Shown here: one piece after another, positions 49,161 to 57,547 of the stretch | Position numbering within the stretch: the first letter of the stretch is position 1 | Layout of the letters: every line of letters starts with the position of its first letter | Program-made: the position numbers and the translations under genes | Source of the DNA: Thalassobius sp049116315 | Lineage (GTDB): Bacteria > Pseudomonadota > Alphaproteobacteria > Rhodobacterales > Rhodobacteraceae | DNA: 64,000 nt | Reading direction: 5' to 3' | Assembly: GCA_049116315.1 (NCBI GenBank) | Contig: JAGDZD010000001.1 | Span: 124,001-188,000, forward strand | The notes under the pieces: model-generated | The model's database searches: none | What the model saw: the letters and a program-made list of their open reading frames with translations, nothing else | Told to the model about the DNA's origin: nothing

Positions 49161-50168
49161 ATGACCGAAACCAAAGACCTAGTGGTCGAGATTGAGGCGC
49201 TGGAGGAAAAACTGGCTGAGGCGAAAGCCTCGATCACCCGCCGGTTCATTGGACAAGAACAGGTTGTCGATCTGACACTTTCCGCCCTGTTGTGCGGGGG
49301 CCACGCCCTGTTGATCGGCTTGCCGGGTCTGGGGAAAACCCGTTTGGTGGATACGCTGAGCACCGTGATGGGGTTAGACGGCAATCGGGTTCAGTTCACA
49401 CCAGATTTGATGCCGGCTGACATTTTGGGGTCAGAGGTGCTGGACACCGACAGCGATGGCAAACGGGCTTTCCGCTTTGTGCAGGGTCCAATTTTTTGCC
49501 AATTGTTGATGGCCGATGAAATCAACCGCGCCAGCCCACGGACCCAATCTGCTTTGCTGCAGGCGATGCAAGAGCGTCACATCACGGTTGCGGGACAGGA
49601 TCGTTCGCTGGGGGCACCGTTCCATGTGTTGGCCACCCAAAACCCGATCGAGCAAGAAGGCACCTATCCGCTGCCCGAAGCACAGCTAGACCGCTTTTTG
49701 TTGCAGATCGATGTGCGGTATCCTGATCGTCAGACCGAGCGTGATATTTTGCTGGCCACAACCGGTACTCAAGAAGACGAAGCGCACAGCGTGTTCACGG
49801 CAGACGAGCTGTTGCGGGCGCAAACCTTGCTGCGACAGATGCCCGTTGGCGACGGCGTGGTCGAAGCGATTTTGGATTTGGTGCGCGCCTTCCGTCCCGA
49901 AGATGACAGCGCAGATGATCGTGTGCGCCAAACCGTGGCATGGGGACCAGGACCTCGCGCTGCACAGGCGCTGATGCTCACCGTGCGGGCGCGGGCAATG
50001 CTGCAAGGGCGTTTGGCCCCATCCATCGAAGATGTCGCGGCATTGGCCCAACCCGTTTTGAGCCACCGTATGGCGTTGAACTTTGCAGCGCGGGCACGTG
50101 GTGACAGTTTGGCTGAGCTGATTGAAACCACCGTCGCGCGGACCACACAAATCGAGGCAGCAGCTTGA
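49161..50168 (+). CDS. MoxR-type AAA+ ATPase
   Basis: A 335-residue AAA+ protein. Walker A is GLPGLGKTR (53-61), Walker B LLMADE (115-120), then the sensor segment VLATQNPIEQEGTYPLPEAQLDRFLLQ. MoxR proteins act as chaperones for cofactor insertion or for envelope proteins and often pair with von Willebrand A proteins. ATG at 49161 has GGAG 7 nt upstream, so the TTG at 49155 is not the start. Its stop overlaps the TTG start of the DUF58 gene by 4 bp. Confidence 0.95.
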   Translation: MTETKDLVVEIEALEEKLAEAKASITRRFIGQEQVVDLTLSALLCGGHALLIGLPGLGKTRLVDTLSTVMGLDGNRVQFTPDLMPADILGSEVLDTDSDGKRAFRFVQGPIFCQLLMADEINRASPRTQSALLQAMQERHITVAGQDRSLGAPFHVLATQNPIEQEGTYPLPEAQLDRFLLQIDVRYPDRQTERDILLATTGTQEDEAHSVFTADELLRAQTLLRQMPVGDGVVEAILDLVRAFRPEDDSADDRVRQTVAWGPGPRAAQALMLTVRARAMLQGRLAPSIEDVAALAQPVLSHRMALNFAARARGDSLAELIETTVARTTQIEAAA

Positions 50169-51052
50169 GCACCTCCCCCACATCACCAGTACAGCTTCGC
50201 GCGCGTGCCGAAGAGCAAGCGGCCTCGTTGCCGCCGCTTCTGGCGCGTGCGGAACATCTTGCTGGCACAGTTTTGTTGGGGGATCACGGACGGCGTCGTG
50301 CTGGGCTTGGCGATGATTTTTGGCAATACCGACCGGTGCAGATGGGAGACAGCCGCCGCATGATCGACTGGCGTCGGTCGGCGCGAGGCGATGCTCAATT
50401 TGTACGCGAGCGGGAATGGCAAATTGCGCAAAGTGTGATGCTTTGGGTGGATCAGGCGGCTTCGATGCGGTTTGCTTCGCATAAGGATCTGGACCCCAAA
50501 GCCGAGCGCGCCCGGGTGTTGGCCTTGGCCATTGCGATCCTTTTGGTGCGTGGTGGCGAGCGTGTGGGGCTGACCGGCACATTGCTGCCCCCGCGGCGGG
50601 GCAACAATCAAATCTTACGGCTCGCTGAACAGTTTTCACGCGATACCGACGATGACTTTGGCGTGCCCGAAGCACGTGCCATGATTCCGCAAGCGCGGGC
50701 TGTTTTTGTCTCGGATTTCCTTGGGGATCTGGATGCGGTGCGCGAGGCTTTGACCAAAGCGGCGGATCGCGGTGTGCGGGGGGTGCTGTTGCAAGTGTTG
50801 GACCCCGCCGAAGAGGCCTTTCCCTATCAAGGGCGGACAATCTTCCAAAGTGTCGGTGGCACGCTTGCCCATGAAACGCTGAAAGCCGGAGAACTGCGTG
50901 ATCGCTATCTAGAGCGGCTCGCGGAGCGCAAGCTTGCACTGTCGGAAATGTGTTTGCGCACAGGCTGGCAATTTCACACGCATCATACCAGTGATAGCGC
51001 GCAGTCTGCGTTGTTGTGGCTGTGGCAAGCGTTGAACAGGGGAACGTCCTAA
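50165..51052 (+). CDS. DUF58 domain protein
   Basis: A 295-residue protein of the DUF58 family, a VWA-like fold that partners with MoxR. It carries GLGDDFWQYRPVQMGDSRRMIDWRRSARGD, the hallmark stretch, and a metal-site-like region VMLWVDQAASM. The start is TTG at 50165 inside TTGA, overlapping the MoxR stop; the end overlaps the next ATG by one base (TAATG). This tight packing argues for a co-translated complex. Confidence 0.93.
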   Translation: MSTSPTSPVQLRARAEEQAASLPPLLARAEHLAGTVLLGDHGRRRAGLGDDFWQYRPVQMGDSRRMIDWRRSARGDAQFVREREWQIAQSVMLWVDQAASMRFASHKDLDPKAERARVLALAIAILLVRGGERVGLTGTLLPPRRGNNQILRLAEQFSRDTDDDFGVPEARAMIPQARAVFVSDFLGDLDAVREALTKAADRGVRGVLLQVLDPAEEAFPYQGRTIFQSVGGTLAHETLKAGELRDRYLERLAERKLALSEMCLRTGWQFHTHHTSDSAQSALLWLWQALNRGTS

Positions 51053-53829
51053 TGGCTGGCGTGTTATCGACAATCGGATTCACCACGCCATGGCTTTTGT
51101 GGTCTTTGATCCTGTTGCCTGTCCTGTGGTTTTTGTTGCGGGCTGTACCTCCGGCCCCTGTACGGCGTCGGTTCCCCGGTGTTGTGTTGTTGTTGGGGCT
51201 GAAGGATGAAGACAGCGTTACCGATAAAACACCCTGGTGGTTGATTGCGCTTAGGATGCTGGCTGCTGCTGCGGTTATTATTGGTTTGGCTGGACCGGTG
51301 TTGAACCCCAATCCTGTGGATCAAGCACGCCGTGGCCCCCTATTGCTGGTGTTTGATGCCAGCTGGGCAGGGGCGCCCAATTGGCAGCAACGTTTGGATG
51401 TGGCGCAGCGCATGTTGGCCGACGCCGGACGCCAACAACGGGTTGCAGCTGTACTGACGCTGAGTGACCCGGTGGCCCCCGTATTCCAAAGTGCGACCGC
51501 AACGCAAACCCAATTGGCCGGACTGTTGCCAAAGGCGTGGGCGCCCTCGCCTAAGATGGTCGACAGTGCAATCGCAATGCTGGCGGATTTGCCAACGGGC
51601 ACCGACGCCGTTTGGGTGTCTGACGGATTGGAGTATCCCGGCCGAGATGATCTGACCGAAGCTTTGACCGATCGCGGTGCGTTGCAGGTTTTGCAAAGCA
51701 CCCTGCCGGTGGTGGGGCTGCACCCAGTTGCGGTTGATGGGAACCTGATCGTTTTGACGCTACAGCGCAGTGCGGCTGTGGGGCCGCAGCGGCTGACGGT
51801 GCGAGCACATGGGCGCGATCCAAATGGGATTGAACGGATTTTGGCTTCGGCAGAGACCACCTTTGATCCCCGCACTCTCAGCACCGAGTTGACGCTGTCG
51901 CTACCGGCGGAATTGCGTGCCCGGATCAGCCGCTTTGACATCGAAGGGCTGGCCCATGCCGGGGCCGTCAGTTTGAACGATGACAGTTTGCGCCGCCGCG
52001 AGGTGGCGTTGATTGCGGGGCGGGATGACCGCGAAGGCCTAGAGCTGCTGTCGCCGCTCCACTATTTGCACCAAGCATTATTGCCCTCGGCCGATCTGCT
52101 GGGCGGGGCGCTGCCAGATGTGTTGCCTGCCAATCCCGATGTCATCGTGTTGGCTGATGTGGGCCAAATGACATCGAGCGAAGAATTGGATCTCATCAGT
52201 TGGGTCGAAGAGGGCGGCCTGTTGGTGCGTTTCGCCGGACCTCGTATGGCTGCCAGTGACTTGGCGCGCAGTGAAGAGCATCCGTTGATGCCGGTGCGGC
52301 TACGGTTTGGCGGGCGCACGGTGGGCGGCGCAATGAGTTGGGGTGCCCCCAAAACCCTGTCGCCGTTCTCAGAAACCAGCCCATTTTTTGGCCTGAACAT
52401 CCCTGAAGATGTCACTGTGACATCACAGGTGCTGGCGCAGCCTGATCCCAGCTTGGCCGAGCGCGTGATCGCTCAATTGTCCGATGGCACACCATTGGTG
52501 ACCCAGAAAAACCTTGGGCTTGGGCGGGTGGTTTTGGTGCATGTTTCCGCCAATGCCGAATGGTCCAACCTTCCGCTTTCAGGATTGTTCGTCCGTATGT
52601 TGGACCGCTTGGCGGTGTCTTCGGCCACTGCTTTGCCAGAGGCAGAAGACCTGCAAGGCACGGTTTGGCAGCCGCAACAGGTTTTGGATGGTTCCGGGCG
52701 GTTGCGGGATGGCGGTACCTTGGCAGGTGTGGCCGGCGAAGACCTGCTGAGCGCGGCACTAAGCCGGGATCTTCAGCCGGGACTTTATCAAGGCCCCACG
52801 CGTCGCTATGCCCGAAATGTGGTCGGGTCTGACACCGAGCTATCCCCGATTGCTTGGTCCGCTTCGGTCGATGTGCAGGGTTTAACCAAGCCCGAAAGTG
52901 TTCTGCTGGCGGGATATCTTTTGGCGCTGGCGTTGATCTTGCTGGCGGTGGATGTTGTGGCCACTTTGGCCTTGTCTGGTCGGCTTTTAAACCGTGCTGC
53001 GGCCAGCGTCGCCTTGGTTCTGGTGGTTGCTGCGTCGGGGCAAGAGGCTTCGGCGCAATCGTCGCCGGGGCAGGATGATTTTGCAATTTTGGCCACGTCC
53101 GAGGTGGTCTTGGCTTATGTTTTGACCGGCAATGCGCGGGTCGATGATGTGTCGCGGGCTGGGTTGCAAGGCCTGTCGGACACGCTTTACTTTCGCACCT
53201 CTGTCGAACCTGCGCTGTCGGTTGGAGTGGACCTTGAACGAGATGAGCTGGCGTTTTTCCCGCTGCTCTATTGGCCCATTACCGAAGATCAGCCGATCCC
53301 CTCTTCGCAAGCGTACGAGCAGTTGAACCGCTATATCCGGTCAGGTGGGATGATCTTGTTTGATACACGCGATGCGGATGTGGCTGGCTTTGGGGCTGCC
53401 ACAGCCACCGGGCGAAAGCTGCGCAGCTTGGCCGAGCCTTTGGCCATTCCGGCCTTGGAACCTTTGCCGCAGGATCACGTGCTCACACGGACGTTCTATC
53501 TGCTACAGGATTTCCCCGGGCGATATGCCGGGCGCGATATCTGGGTCGAAGCAGCGCCCGCCGACGCCGTGCAAATCGAAGGCATGCCCTTTCGCAATCT
53601 CAATGATGGTGTGACCCCGGTGGTGATTGGGGGCAACGATTGGGCCGCGGCCTGGGCGACAGATGCGCAGGGCAACAGCCTATATCCTGTTGGACGCGGG
53701 TTTGCGGGGGAACGGCAACGCGAGTTGGCGTTTCGGTTTGGGGTGAATTTGGTGATGCATGTGCTGACGGGTAATTACAAATCCGATCAAGTCCACGTGC
53801 CAGCATTGTTGGATAGGTTGGGTCAATGA
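51052..53829 (+). CDS. BatA-like N-domain / DUF4159 membrane protein
   Basis: A 925-residue protein. The N-terminus (about 1-85) has two membrane segments of the BatA/aerotolerance type (GFTTPWLLWSLILLPVLWFL and WWLIALRMLAAAAVIIGLAGP). A large periplasmic or cytoplasmic region follows, another membrane pair lies near 620-660, and the C-terminal about 210 residues match DUF4159 (FAILATSEVVLAYVLTGNARVDDVSRAGLQGL, FPLLYWPITEDQPIPSS, GGMILFDTRDAD). Starts at 51052 within TAATG and overlaps the next gene by 4 bp. The role is unknown. Confidence 0.9.
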   Translation: MAGVLSTIGFTTPWLLWSLILLPVLWFLLRAVPPAPVRRRFPGVVLLLGLKDEDSVTDKTPWWLIALRMLAAAAVIIGLAGPVLNPNPVDQARRGPLLLVFDASWAGAPNWQQRLDVAQRMLADAGRQQRVAAVLTLSDPVAPVFQSATATQTQLAGLLPKAWAPSPKMVDSAIAMLADLPTGTDAVWVSDGLEYPGRDDLTEALTDRGALQVLQSTLPVVGLHPVAVDGNLIVLTLQRSAAVGPQRLTVRAHGRDPNGIERILASAETTFDPRTLSTELTLSLPAELRARISRFDIEGLAHAGAVSLNDDSLRRREVALIAGRDDREGLELLSPLHYLHQALLPSADLLGGALPDVLPANPDVIVLADVGQMTSSEELDLISWVEEGGLLVRFAGPRMAASDLARSEEHPLMPVRLRFGGRTVGGAMSWGAPKTLSPFSETSPFFGLNIPEDVTVTSQVLAQPDPSLAERVIAQLSDGTPLVTQKNLGLGRVVLVHVSANAEWSNLPLSGLFVRMLDRLAVSSATALPEAEDLQGTVWQPQQVLDGSGRLRDGGTLAGVAGEDLLSAALSRDLQPGLYQGPTRRYARNVVGSDTELSPIAWSASVDVQGLTKPESVLLAGYLLALALILLAVDVVATLALSGRLLNRAAASVALVLVVAASGQEASAQSSPGQDDFAILATSEVVLAYVLTGNARVDDVSRAGLQGLSDTLYFRTSVEPALSVGVDLERDELAFFPLLYWPITEDQPIPSSQAYEQLNRYIRSGGMILFDTRDADVAGFGAATATGRKLRSLAEPLAIPALEPLPQDHVLTRTFYLLQDFPGRYAGRDIWVEAAPADAVQIEGMPFRNLNDGVTPVVIGGNDWAAAWATDAQGNSLYPVGRGFAGERQRELAFRFGVNLVMHVLTGNYKSDQVHVPALLDRLGQ

Positions 53830-55898
53830 ACGGTGAAATTGCATTTGACCCGCTGGTGCCATTGGCTGGTTTGATTGGGCTGGCGGTCTTGGTGCTTGTG
53901 GTGGCGTGGTTCGCCTATGCCCGTGGTCTTGCCGGCTGGACCCTGCGGCTTTTGGCGGGTGTTGTGGTTTTGGCTGCGCTGTCCGGACCATCCTATCGCC
54001 AAGAAGAAAAAGACAAGCTAAGCGATATCGTTCTGATGCTGGTGGACAAATCCTCCAGTCAGGCGCTTGCAGATCGCGCCGAACAGACCGAAGCTGCGGC
54101 GCAGGCTATGGCGGCCCGGATTTCGGCGCGCTCAAATACCGAATTGCGTCGCATCGATGTGCCTGATGGGCCAGAAAATGCCGGAACGCTGTTGCTGTCC
54201 ACCCTGTCAGAAGCTCTGGCACAAGAACCGCGCGCGCGTGTCGCCGGGATTGTGGCGCTCAGCGATGGGCGGGTTCATGATTTGGATCGGATCCCCGATT
54301 TGCCCGCGCCGATGCATTTGTTGCTAAGCGGTCAGCCTGAGGATTGGGATCGGCAGTTGATCGTAGAAAACGCCCCAGCCTTTGCCATTCTGGACGAACC
54401 TGTTGTCCTGACCCTGCGCATCGAAGACGCGGGGGCAGCGCCAGACAGTGGCCGGACGGCACCTTTGGAATTGTCGGTGAATGGAGGGCCTGCACAACGC
54501 GCATTGGTGCCTTTGGGGCAAAACTTTGAGGTGCCGGTCACATTGAGCCACGGTGGGCGCAACGTTATCCAGTTTTCGGTACCCGAGGCAGACGGCGAAC
54601 TGACAGACAGAAACAACACCACATTGGTGCAAATCAATGGGGTGCGGGATCGTCTGCGCGTGTTGCTGGTCAGCGGAGAGCCCCATCCCGGTGGGCGCAC
54701 GTGGCGCAACCTGCTCAAATCAGACAGTTCGGTTGATCTGGTTCATTTCACAATTTTGCGCCCCCCTGAGAAACAGGATGGGGTGCCGGTTGCAGAGCTG
54801 TCTCTGATCGCCTTTCCAACCCGTGAGTTGTTCCTGGAAAAGATCGACGATTTCGATCTGATCATCTTTGATCGTTACAAACGCCGTGGGATCTTGCCTT
54901 CGATTTATCTGGAAAACGTGGCGCGCTACATCAATGACGGTGGGGCGGTGCTCGTGGCGGCGGGGCCTGACTTTGCCAGCGCCGATTCGATCTATCGCTC
55001 GCCTTTGGGCGAGGTCATGCCGGCCCGTCCAACCGCGCGGGTGTTTGAGCAAGGCTATGTGCCGCGCGTCAGCGATCTGGGGCACCGCCATCCTGTCACT
55101 GCGGGTCTTGAGCCTGTGAGTGGGGCCGACGCTGACGTTCAGGATACGCCCGACTGGGGGCGATGGATGCGCCAAGTAGAACTTGAGCCCCGTGACGGGG
55201 ATGTTGTGATGTCGGGCATTGATGAAGCACCTTTGTTGATCCTTGATCGCGTGGGGGAAGGACGCATTTCCTTGCTGGCCTCGGATCAGGCGTGGCTCTG
55301 GGATCGCGGGTTCGAAGGCGGCGGGCCACAGCTGGAACTGTTGCGTCGATTGGCGCATTGGATGATGAAAGAACCCGAGCTGGAAGAAGAAGCACTGACC
55401 GCTTCGGCTGTGGGGCAAGAGATGCGCATTCGACGCCATACCCTAAAGGACAGCGTTGAACCGCTGATCTTGATGACGCCCTCGGGCGAAGAGATCACGC
55501 TAGAGATGAGCGAAACCTCCCCCGGGGCCTTTGAAACAACCTATCGCGGCGATGACATTGGCCTGTACCGTTTGCGCCAAGGGGACAAAGAGACGGTGAT
55601 TGGTCTTGGACCCGCTGCACCACGGGAATTCGAAAAGACTATCGCCAGCGGAGAAGATCTGGCGGCTGTTGTGGCGCAAAAGAACGGCGGAATCGTTTCC
55701 GTATCCAGCGGACTTCCACGACTGCGGGACGTGCGCAGTGGGCGCCCGGCTGCGGGGCGTGGTTGGATTGGTCTGACGCCGCGCGGGGCAAGTGAAACCC
55801 GAGCAGTGACCCAAACGGCTTTGTTGCCACCGTGGTTGGTGTTGCTGCTGGTGCTTGGTCTCGTGATCGCGGCTTGGTTGCGCGAAGGGCAGCGCTAA
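53826..55898 (+). CDS. large membrane protein of the MoxR cluster (class I GATase-like fold)
   Basis: A 690-residue protein with two N-terminal membrane helices (LVPLAGLIGLAVLVLVVAW and WTLRLLAGVVVLAALSGP) and one at the very end (LLPPWLVLLLVLGLVIAAWL). The middle includes IVLMLVDKSSSQALADR (VWA-like opening), RLRVLLVSGEPHPGGRTWRNLL and DDFDLIIFDRYKRRGILPSIYLENVARYINDGGAVLVAAGP, as in GATase-like proteins of this cluster; no catalytic Cys triad is clear. ATGA overlap with the DUF4159 gene. Last gene of the operon. Confidence 0.85.
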   Translation: MNGEIAFDPLVPLAGLIGLAVLVLVVAWFAYARGLAGWTLRLLAGVVVLAALSGPSYRQEEKDKLSDIVLMLVDKSSSQALADRAEQTEAAAQAMAARISARSNTELRRIDVPDGPENAGTLLLSTLSEALAQEPRARVAGIVALSDGRVHDLDRIPDLPAPMHLLLSGQPEDWDRQLIVENAPAFAILDEPVVLTLRIEDAGAAPDSGRTAPLELSVNGGPAQRALVPLGQNFEVPVTLSHGGRNVIQFSVPEADGELTDRNNTTLVQINGVRDRLRVLLVSGEPHPGGRTWRNLLKSDSSVDLVHFTILRPPEKQDGVPVAELSLIAFPTRELFLEKIDDFDLIIFDRYKRRGILPSIYLENVARYINDGGAVLVAAGPDFASADSIYRSPLGEVMPARPTARVFEQGYVPRVSDLGHRHPVTAGLEPVSGADADVQDTPDWGRWMRQVELEPRDGDVVMSGIDEAPLLILDRVGEGRISLLASDQAWLWDRGFEGGGPQLELLRRLAHWMMKEPELEEEALTASAVGQEMRIRRHTLKDSVEPLILMTPSGEEITLEMSETSPGAFETTYRGDDIGLYRLRQGDKETVIGLGPAAPREFEKTIASGEDLAAVVAQKNGGIVSVSSGLPRLRDVRSGRPAAGRGWIGLTPRGASETRAVTQTALLPPWLVLLLVLGLVIAAWLREGQR

Positions 55899-55900
55899 GC

Positions 55901-56260
55901 TCAGTTGGTCAAATCGATCAAGTAGGTCTTTTTCGACCATCCTTCGTGTGAACAGCGGGCCCGAATATAGACCTTGCGCATCCCATCAGGGACCAAGACA
56001 TTGGCCAGTGACCGGGTAAAGGGTTGCTCTTGGACATGCGGGTGCATCAGTTCGCGAATGGCCAGTCGGTTGCCATCTGCATCCAGCACTTCCCAACCAT
56101 CTGCATAGTGATCCCAGCCCGTATCGGGATGAGCGAGCGTGACATCAAAACGCCAGCCCATGTGGTCACGTTTGGCTTCGATCCCCAGAATCTCGGGTTC
56201 ATCAGCCAAAACGGGCGTGGCAAGAGCAAAGCTTAGGACAAGGATCAGACGCTGTAACAT
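55901..56260 (-). CDS. small secreted protein of unknown function
   Basis: A 119-residue protein with a signal peptide (MLQRLILVLSFALATPVLA) and a mature beta-rich domain: VTLAHPDTGWDHYADGWEVLDADGNRLAIRELMHPHVQEQPFTRSL, ending RARCSHEGWSKKTYLIDL. It resembles a secreted Ig-like or immunoglobulin-like small domain but I cannot name a family. It converges with the last gene of the MoxR cluster (2-bp gap) and is 25 bp past the DUF599 gene on its strand, so it may belong to that transcript. Confidence 0.8.
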   Translation of the reverse strand: MLQRLILVLSFALATPVLADEPEILGIEAKRDHMGWRFDVTLAHPDTGWDHYADGWEVLDADGNRLAIRELMHPHVQEQPFTRSLANVLVPDGMRKVYIRARCSHEGWSKKTYLIDLTN

Positions 56261-56285
56261 GGGCCCACCCTAGCAGGTGATTGTA

Positions 56286-57020
56286 CTACAAGTGGTCACG
56301 ACTGCGTGTTTCTTCTGTGTGCTGGGCATCCAAGAGAATTTCACGCGAGCGCGAGGCAAAATCGCGACGCCACAGCACACCAAATGTGATGGTGACGGCG
56401 AGGATCAACGCCACGGGGCCCAACAGCCATGACACGCTGCAAAGCGCGAAATAGATCGAGCGCAGCCCCTGATTATAGTTCCGCGTCGCCCCAATGTTGA
56501 TTTCGGCGGCTTTGAGGGCGCGGGGAATGGCCAATGGATGATCCGGATCGTTGGGCACCGCTCCCATCATCACGGCGCAATAGCCAAACAGACGGTGCGA
56601 CCAGACAAATTTCAAAAACGCATTGGTCAGAAAAACGACCGTGATCAGCAGTTTTGCTTCCCACAAGATGCGCGAATCTGAGCTGAGGGTTAAGTCCTGT
56701 GCGACCCCGGCCAGTTGCTCGGCATTGCCAATCGCCGCCAAAGCGCCCCCGATGGCCAGCAAGGATGCAGAGGCAAAGAATGATGTGCCCTGTCGCAGTG
56801 TTGCAAGAGTCTGAGAGTCAAAAATCCGTGGCACGCGCGTCACCATCTGACGCATCCACTCACGGCGATATTCGGCCATAAGCACCGACACAGAGGGGCG
56901 CTTTGAACCTGAGTTCTGAACCAGCCAGCCAATCAAAGCCCAGGCAAAAAACAAATACAGCACCGCCGCCAGATCCACCGGCTGAAACAGGCTAAAGCGT
57001 TCAAGCTGCGCAAAGGTCAA
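56286..57020 (-). CDS. DUF599 membrane protein
   Basis: A 244-residue inner-membrane protein with four hydrophobic segments (about 17-35, 83-101, 123-142 and 190-215). Family hallmarks are EYRREWMRQMVTRVPRIFDSQTLATLRQGTSFFASASLLAIGG and AAEINIGATRNYNQGLRSIYFALCSVSWLLGP. The function of DUF599 is unknown. Its start overlaps the stop of the CopD-like gene by 4 bp, so the two are translated together. Confidence 0.9.
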   Translation of the reverse strand: MTFAQLERFSLFQPVDLAAVLYLFFAWALIGWLVQNSGSKRPSVSVLMAEYRREWMRQMVTRVPRIFDSQTLATLRQGTSFFASASLLAIGGALAAIGNAEQLAGVAQDLTLSSDSRILWEAKLLITVVFLTNAFLKFVWSHRLFGYCAVMMGAVPNDPDHPLAIPRALKAAEINIGATRNYNQGLRSIYFALCSVSWLLGPVALILAVTITFGVLWRRDFASRSREILLDAQHTEETRSRDHL

Positions 57021-57427
57021 AACGGTTTCACCACAACGGCCCAGAGGATGGCGATGATCACCAAGACACTGACTTCATTAAATATTCTTAGGTAAAAATC
57101 GCTTTTACCAAACACGCCTTTGCGCGCATTGATCACCAGTTTTCCGGTCCAGACATAATGCGCTGTCAGCGCGACCACCAAACCGAGTTTGAGCCAAAAC
57201 CACGCCGGCCATCCAAGGGTCCATCCCATCCACAGGCCGGTGCCCAAGGCGATGACGCCCAAGCCAGACGAAAAGCGGTAAAGGCGTATGGTCAGATCCC
57301 CAAGGGGACCAAATTCGCCCAAACGTTCGAATTCACGTCGCCAGTAGATCAGCGCGCGCGGCACTGCAAAGATGCTGGTCATCCAGCCCATCACGCAGAG
57401 TATGTGTATGATTTTAACCCATTCCAT
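57017..57427 (-). CDS. CopD/HemJ-like membrane protein
   Basis: A 136-residue protein with four membrane helices. The N-terminal segment WVKIIHILCVMGWMTSIFAVPRALIYW and the later WLKLGLVVALTAHYVW are like the UPF0093/HemJ and CopD groups, which include the heme-pathway protoporphyrinogen oxidase HemJ. The histidine in IIHIL is the kind of heme ligand seen there. It is more distant than a standard HemJ, so I do not assign that function. Overlaps DUF599 by 4 bp. Confidence 0.78.
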   Translation of the reverse strand: MEWVKIIHILCVMGWMTSIFAVPRALIYWRREFERLGEFGPLGDLTIRLYRFSSGLGVIALGTGLWMGWTLGWPAWFWLKLGLVVALTAHYVWTGKLVINARKGVFGKSDFYLRIFNEVSVLVIIAILWAVVVKPF

Positions 57428-57510
57428 GGGGCCTTAGTGCCGTCGATTTGGGGGGCAGCGCAAGTGTCGCAGTGCAACAGGTCAAAAAAGAATTGGCCTT
57501 ACCGGAAATT

Positions 57511-57531
57511 TTGGTTATATCTTTTTACCAA
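57511..57531. promoter_or_regulatory. TTGGT-N11-ACCAA element upstream of glcD
   Basis: TTGGT (57511-57515) and ACCAA (57527-57531) face each other 16 bp before the glcD start, and TTGG-N4-ACC lies just upstream (57493-57503). Such half-sites suit GntR-type regulators like GlcC, but no regulator gene is adjacent. Confidence 0.35.
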
Positions 57532-57547
57532 TTCTCTGGAGGTTCCG

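Noticed and set aside
49686..51311. 541-codon open frame on the minus strand across MoxR, DUF58 and the start of the DUF4159 gene
   Set aside because: It spans three well-supported overlapping genes, and the translation is low in structure with many Pro, His and Cys residues.
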